A stretch of 8,671 bases of DNA, taken from assembly GCA_029857855.1 (NCBI GenBank), contig JAOUGG010000077.1, positions 1-8,671 on the forward strand. The letters run 5' to 3'. The notes under the pieces were generated by a model that did no database searches, had not been told where the DNA came from, and saw only the letters and a list, made by a program, of their open reading frames with translations. Of this stretch, positions 5,555-8,671 are shown one piece after another; the stretch's first letter is position 1, and each line of letters starts with the position of its first letter. The stretch is from Acidimicrobiia bacterium (GTDB lineage Bacteria; Actinomycetota; Acidimicrobiia; Acidimicrobiales; SZUA-35). Both the position numbers and the translations under genes were made by a program.

Positions 5555-6865
5555 ATGGGCACTGAGAACCACGACATCGACATCCGGTCCGACCACTACC
5601 TCTCGGCGGATGGCGCCGCCGAACTCGACGCCGCCGATCCGCTGGCGGCCATGCGGGCCGATTTCGCCATACCCACCGGTGACGACGGCTCCGACAAGGT
5701 CTACCTGGTCGGGAACTCGCTCGGTCTGCAGTCGCGGCGATCCCGGGCCGAGGTCGAACGTGAACTCGACCGCTGGGCCGGGCTCGGGGCCGACGGCCAT
5801 CTCGAGGGCGAGTCGGCCTGGATGCCCTATCACGAGCTGCTGACCGACCCGATGTCGCTCATCGTCGGCGGGCGGCCCGAGGAGGTCGTGGTGATGAACA
5901 CACTCACCGTCAACCTCCACCTGCAGATGATCAGCTTCTACCGGCCCACGCCGAAGCGCCACAAGATCCTGATCGAGGATCACGCCTTCCCGTCGGATCA
6001 CTTCGCCGTCGAATCCCAGATCCGCCAGCGCGGCCTCGACCCGGCCACCTCACTCGTCACCGTCGCCCCCCGGCCGGGTTCCGACCTGCTCGACCCGGCC
6101 GACATCCTCGCCACCATCGAGGCCCATGGTGATGAGCTGGCTCTGGTGCTGCTACCCGGCGTGCAGTACTACACCGGCCAGGTGTTACCCATGGCCGACA
6201 TCACGCGAGCCGGGCACGCGGTGGGCGCCCACGTCGGCTTCGACCTGGCCCACGCCGCCGGCAACGTGCCGCTCGACCTGCACGACTGGGGCGTCGACTT
6301 CGCCTCGTGGTGCACCTACAAATACCTGAACAGCGGCCCCGGCGGGATCGCCGGGTTCTTCGTGCACAACCGCCACGTCGCCGATCAGTCACTGCCGAAG
6401 TTCCTCGGATGGTGGGGAACCAACAAGTCGACCCGGTTCCGGATGGAGACGGAGTTCGACCCGATCCCGACCGTCGAGTCGTGGCAGATCTCCAATCCGC
6501 CGGTGCTGGCCCTCGCCGCCCTGCGGGGTTCTCTCGAGACCTTCGATGCCGCCGGTGGCATGACGGCGCTGCGAGCCAAGTCCGAGCGCCAGGTGGCCTA
6601 CATGGACGCGGCCCTGGCCCACGTGCTCGGCGACCGGGTCCGGTCGATCACCCCGACGGCGATGGGCGAGCGGGGCTGCCAGTTCGCCCTGCGGATCGCG
6701 TCCGCCGATCACCCTGGCAAGGACGTCCAGGCCAGGCTCGAGGAGTCCGGCGTGGCCTGCGACTGGCGCTATCCCGACGTGATCCGGGTGGCACCGGTGC
6801 CCCTCTACAACAGCTTCGCGGACATCTGGCGGTTCACGCAGATTCTCGACGGAATCCTGCGATGA
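5555..6865 (+). CDS. kynU: Kynureninase
   Basis: This PLP-dependent fold-type I enzyme cleaves 3-hydroxykynurenine (and kynurenine) to 3-hydroxyanthranilate (or anthranilate) plus alanine. The 436 residues are near family length. Visible signatures are VGNSLGLQ (about 51-58), the PLP-contacting FDLAHAAGN with D230 and H233, and CTYKYLNSGPGG with Schiff-base lysine K256, followed by FLGWWGT and the WQISNPPVLALA segment. DPLAAMRADF near residues 27-36 matches the family's usual N-terminus, so ATG 5555 is suitable; a stop at 5543-5545 rules out an in-frame start just upstream. The ribosome site is poor (GTGAG about nine bases ahead). Its stop overlaps the monooxygenase start in an ATGA junction, indicating coupled translation. 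Co-location with the monooxygenase and 3-hydroxyanthranilate dioxygenase points to 3-hydroxykynurenine as the main substrate. Confidence 0.96.
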   Translation: MGTENHDIDIRSDHYLSADGAAELDAADPLAAMRADFAIPTGDDGSDKVYLVGNSLGLQSRRSRAEVERELDRWAGLGADGHLEGESAWMPYHELLTDPMSLIVGGRPEEVVVMNTLTVNLHLQMISFYRPTPKRHKILIEDHAFPSDHFAVESQIRQRGLDPATSLVTVAPRPGSDLLDPADILATIEAHGDELALVLLPGVQYYTGQVLPMADITRAGHAVGAHVGFDLAHAAGNVPLDLHDWGVDFASWCTYKYLNSGPGGIAGFFVHNRHVADQSLPKFLGWWGTNKSTRFRMETEFDPIPTVESWQISNPPVLALAALRGSLETFDAAGGMTALRAKSERQVAYMDAALAHVLGDRVRSITPTAMGERGCQFALRIASADHPGKDVQARLEESGVACDWRYPDVIRVAPVPLYNSFADIWRFTQILDGILR

Positions 6866-8277
6866 CATCGTCGGCATCCCCAGCGCCGCCGCTCGGCTCG
6901 GATGGGGCGGTGGTGGTCGTCGGGGGCGGGCCGGCCGGCGCGACGATGGCCCTGTACCTGGCCCACCAGGGCTACCAGGTGCAGGTGCTCGAGAGCCGGC
7001 AGGATCTCCGACGCCACGATGTCGACGCCGGCCGATCGATCAACCTCGCACTGGCCCGACGGGGGATCGTACCGCTGACCGAGCTCGGTGTGTTCGACCA
7101 GGTCGAGCCGATCACGATTCCCATGGCCGGTCGTATCGTGCACGCCACGGACGGGTCGACCAACTTCCAGCCCTACGGTCTCGACGGCGACGACGCGATC
7201 CTGTCGGTGTCACGGCCCGGACTGAACGCCATCCTGCTCGACGCCGCCGAGGAGACCGGCAACGTGTCGATCGAGTTCGGTCAACGCTGCCGGGGTGTCG
7301 ACTGGGACGAGAAGCTGATCGTATTCACCGACTCCGGCAACGACGACCAGATGACGCAGGTCCCCTTCGGCACGGTCTTCGGGTGCGACGGCGCCAACTC
7401 CGAGATCCGACAGGCCATGCAGCGGGTCAACGGCGGCACCACCACCATCGAGCAGCTCGACCACGGTTACAAGGAGCTCGAGATCCCGGCCGGACCCGAC
7501 GGGTCCTTCCAGCTCGACCCCGGTGGTCTGCACATCTGGCCTCGCGGTCAGCTGATGTTGATCGCGCTGGCCAACCCTGGCGGTGACTTCACGGTGACCC
7601 TGTTCATGCCGTACGAAACCCCCGACGGCAAGGACCAGCCGACCGGGTTCGACGACCTGGAGGACCAGGCCGCGGCCGAGGCGTTCTTCGCCCGGGAGTT
7701 CCCCGACTTCGTTGAACTCGTTCCCGACGCCGGCGAGCAGTTCATGGCCAATCCCACCGGCGACCTGGGAACCGTCCGCTGCACCGGGTGGAGCCGGGGC
7801 GGCGACGGCGTGATCCTCGGTGACGCGGCCCACGCCATCGTGCCGTTCCACGGCCAGGGGATGAACGCGGCGATGGAGTCGGCTCGCCTCCTCAGCCGGC
7901 GAATCGCCGAGTCCGGTGACGACCCCGACCACGCCTTCACGCTGTTCGAGATGGACCGCAAACCCGATGTCGACGCCATCGCCGACATGGCGCTCGACAA
8001 CTACATCGAGATGCGGGCCGGGGTCGCCGACCCCGACTACCTGATCAAGCGGGAGCTGGCCCTCGAGCTCGAGCGCCGCTTCCCCGAGGTGATGGCGGCC
8101 CGGTACGGGATGGTCATGTTCACCACGATGCCGTACCACGAGGTGCAGGAGCGGTCGGCCGAACAGCAGCGGATCCTGACCGACCTGGTGGCCGGCGCCG
8201 GCTCCATCGACGACATCGACTTCGACCGGGCCCGGGAACTCCTCACGGAGCTGGGCCCCCTACCAGCGGAGGTCTGA
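6862..8277 (+). CDS. kmo: Kynurenine 3-monooxygenase
   Basis: This FAD-dependent aromatic hydroxylase converts kynurenine to 3-hydroxykynurenine with NADPH and oxygen. The 471 residues include the Rossmann GGGPAG at 21-26, the family motif GRSINLAL (57-64), the GCDGANS motif (174-180) and GDAAHAIVPFHGQGMNA (320-336). R91, Y105, H330, N380, E383 and Y415 fall where Pseudomonas fluorescens KMO, as recalled, has its substrate-site Arg84, Tyr98, His320, Asn369, Glu372 and Tyr404. The bacterial PFHGQG form replaces the eukaryotic PFFGQG. The C-terminus shows no clear membrane anchor, unlike mitochondrial KMO, so it should be soluble. ATG 6862 overlaps the kynureninase stop by 4 bp (ATGA), which fixes the start despite a weak ribosome site (GGAA at 6851-6854). 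Tryptophan dioxygenase begins one base after its stop. Confidence 0.96.
   Translation: MTSSASPAPPLGSDGAVVVVGGGPAGATMALYLAHQGYQVQVLESRQDLRRHDVDAGRSINLALARRGIVPLTELGVFDQVEPITIPMAGRIVHATDGSTNFQPYGLDGDDAILSVSRPGLNAILLDAAEETGNVSIEFGQRCRGVDWDEKLIVFTDSGNDDQMTQVPFGTVFGCDGANSEIRQAMQRVNGGTTTIEQLDHGYKELEIPAGPDGSFQLDPGGLHIWPRGQLMLIALANPGGDFTVTLFMPYETPDGKDQPTGFDDLEDQAAAEAFFAREFPDFVELVPDAGEQFMANPTGDLGTVRCTGWSRGGDGVILGDAAHAIVPFHGQGMNAAMESARLLSRRIAESGDDPDHAFTLFEMDRKPDVDAIADMALDNYIEMRAGVADPDYLIKRELALELERRFPEVMAARYGMVMFTTMPYHEVQERSAEQQRILTDLVAGAGSIDDIDFDRARELLTELGPLPAEV
8268..8272 (+). promoter_or_regulatory. Ribosome binding site of tryptophan dioxygenase gene
   Basis: GGAGG, inside the last codons of the monooxygenase gene, sits 6 bases before ATG 8279 and fixes the start of the truncated last gene. 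Confidence 0.8.
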
Positions 8278-8278
8278 T

Positions 8279-8671
8279 ATGACCGCATCCCCCGACAGCT
8301 CGTTCCACGACAAGCAGAAGCCCTTCGACGAGACCCCCGGTGTCGAAACGGTGGCCGAGTCGCTGGCCCCGGCCATGACCTACGGCAGCTATCTCAAGAT
8401 CGAGGAGCTGCTGTCGTTGCAGCAGCCGGTCTCCCGCCCCGTCGAGCACGACGAGACGCTCTTCATCATCATCCATCAGGTCTACGAGTTGTGGTTCAAG
8501 GAGGTGCTGCACGAACTCGACGAGCTTGTCGACTTCCTGAACGACGACCGCCCCGCACTCGGTAGCCACCAACTGGTCCGGGTCCTCAAGATCCTGAAGA
8601 CCCTGGTGGCGCAGATCGACGTGCTCGAAACCATGACGCCCCTCGAATTTGAATCATTCCGGGAGTTCCTC
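8279..8671 (+). CDS. kynA: Tryptophan 2,3-dioxygenase, 5' part only
   Basis: The first 131 residues of a heme enzyme that oxidises L-tryptophan to N-formylkynurenine, the first step of the pathway. The frame stays open to the window edge, so the gene is cut by the window, not broken; about half the usual 270-300 residues are present. Signatures are MTYGSYLKIEELLSLQQP (33-50), FIIIHQVYELWFKEVLHELD (62-81) and LKTLVAQIDVLETMTPLEFESFREFL at the end. Y35, F62 and H66 match Y24, F51 and H55 of the Xanthomonas campestris enzyme, which line the active site. The heme-ligand histidine lies in the missing part. It starts one base after the monooxygenase stop with a GGAGG ribosome site and is clearly part of the same operon. 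Confidence 0.96.
   Translation, partial: MTASPDSSFHDKQKPFDETPGVETVAESLAPAMTYGSYLKIEELLSLQQPVSRPVEHDETLFIIIHQVYELWFKEVLHELDELVDFLNDDRPALGSHQLVRVLKILKTLVAQIDVLETMTPLEFESFREFL

Noticed and set aside
6307..6861. Long upstream extension of the kmo frame inside kynU
   Set aside because: The flavin-binding GGGPAG motif is about 20 residues after ATG 6862, the normal position, and the ATGA overlap fixes the start there.
7210..8139. Minus-strand open frame of 309 codons opposite kmo
   Set aside because: It is antisense to a well-supported monooxygenase; the translation is rich in His/Gly/Val/Leu repeats typical of the complementary frame, with no recognisable motif.

Overview
The window is high-GC DNA with dense genes, strong C/G preference at third codon positions, short TANNNT promoters close to start codons and one overlapping ATGA junction. 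This fits an actinobacterium. The codon style, the small protein at the left that resembles an uncharacterised actinobacterial family, and the bacterial kynurenine genes make the class Acidimicrobiia (Ilumatobacter-like) my best guess, but that placement is inference.

Layout. Positions 2-100 are the 3' tail of a plus-strand gene. It converges on a small minus-strand gene (128-574) for a 148-residue protein of unknown function. A 224-bp divergent intergenic region (575-798) follows. It holds a 12-bp palindrome and three copies of a bipartite motif, AACTTTG-N8-ACGACCC, two direct and one inverted, which together form a large hairpin. Next comes a complete but compact RND-type transporter (799-3456), then a spacer with a strong hairpin (3490-3527), then a short acidic orphan protein (3651-3962).

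The right half is a plus-strand kynurenine-pathway cluster. It begins with a periplasmic-binding-protein-fold protein of the Ca3427 type that lacks a signal peptide (4098-4913), preceded by a -10-like hexamer suited to leaderless transcription. It continues with 3-hydroxyanthranilate 3,4-dioxygenase (4984-5511), kynureninase (5555-6865), kynurenine 3-monooxygenase (6862-8277) and tryptophan 2,3-dioxygenase (8279 to the window edge). The enzymes convert tryptophan to N-formylkynurenine, then (after deformylation by an enzyme not seen here) kynurenine to 3-hydroxykynurenine, 3-hydroxyanthranilate and 2-amino-3-carboxymuconate semialdehyde. Gene order is the exact reverse of reaction order. The product could go spontaneously to quinolinate for NAD synthesis or be degraded further; the window does not decide between these.

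The points most worth following are the signal-less Ca3427-like protein heading the kynurenine cluster, the three-copy bipartite motif between the divergent genes, and the short RND pump with no visible adaptor partner. No RNA genes, insertion sequences, CRISPR arrays or attachment sites were seen.
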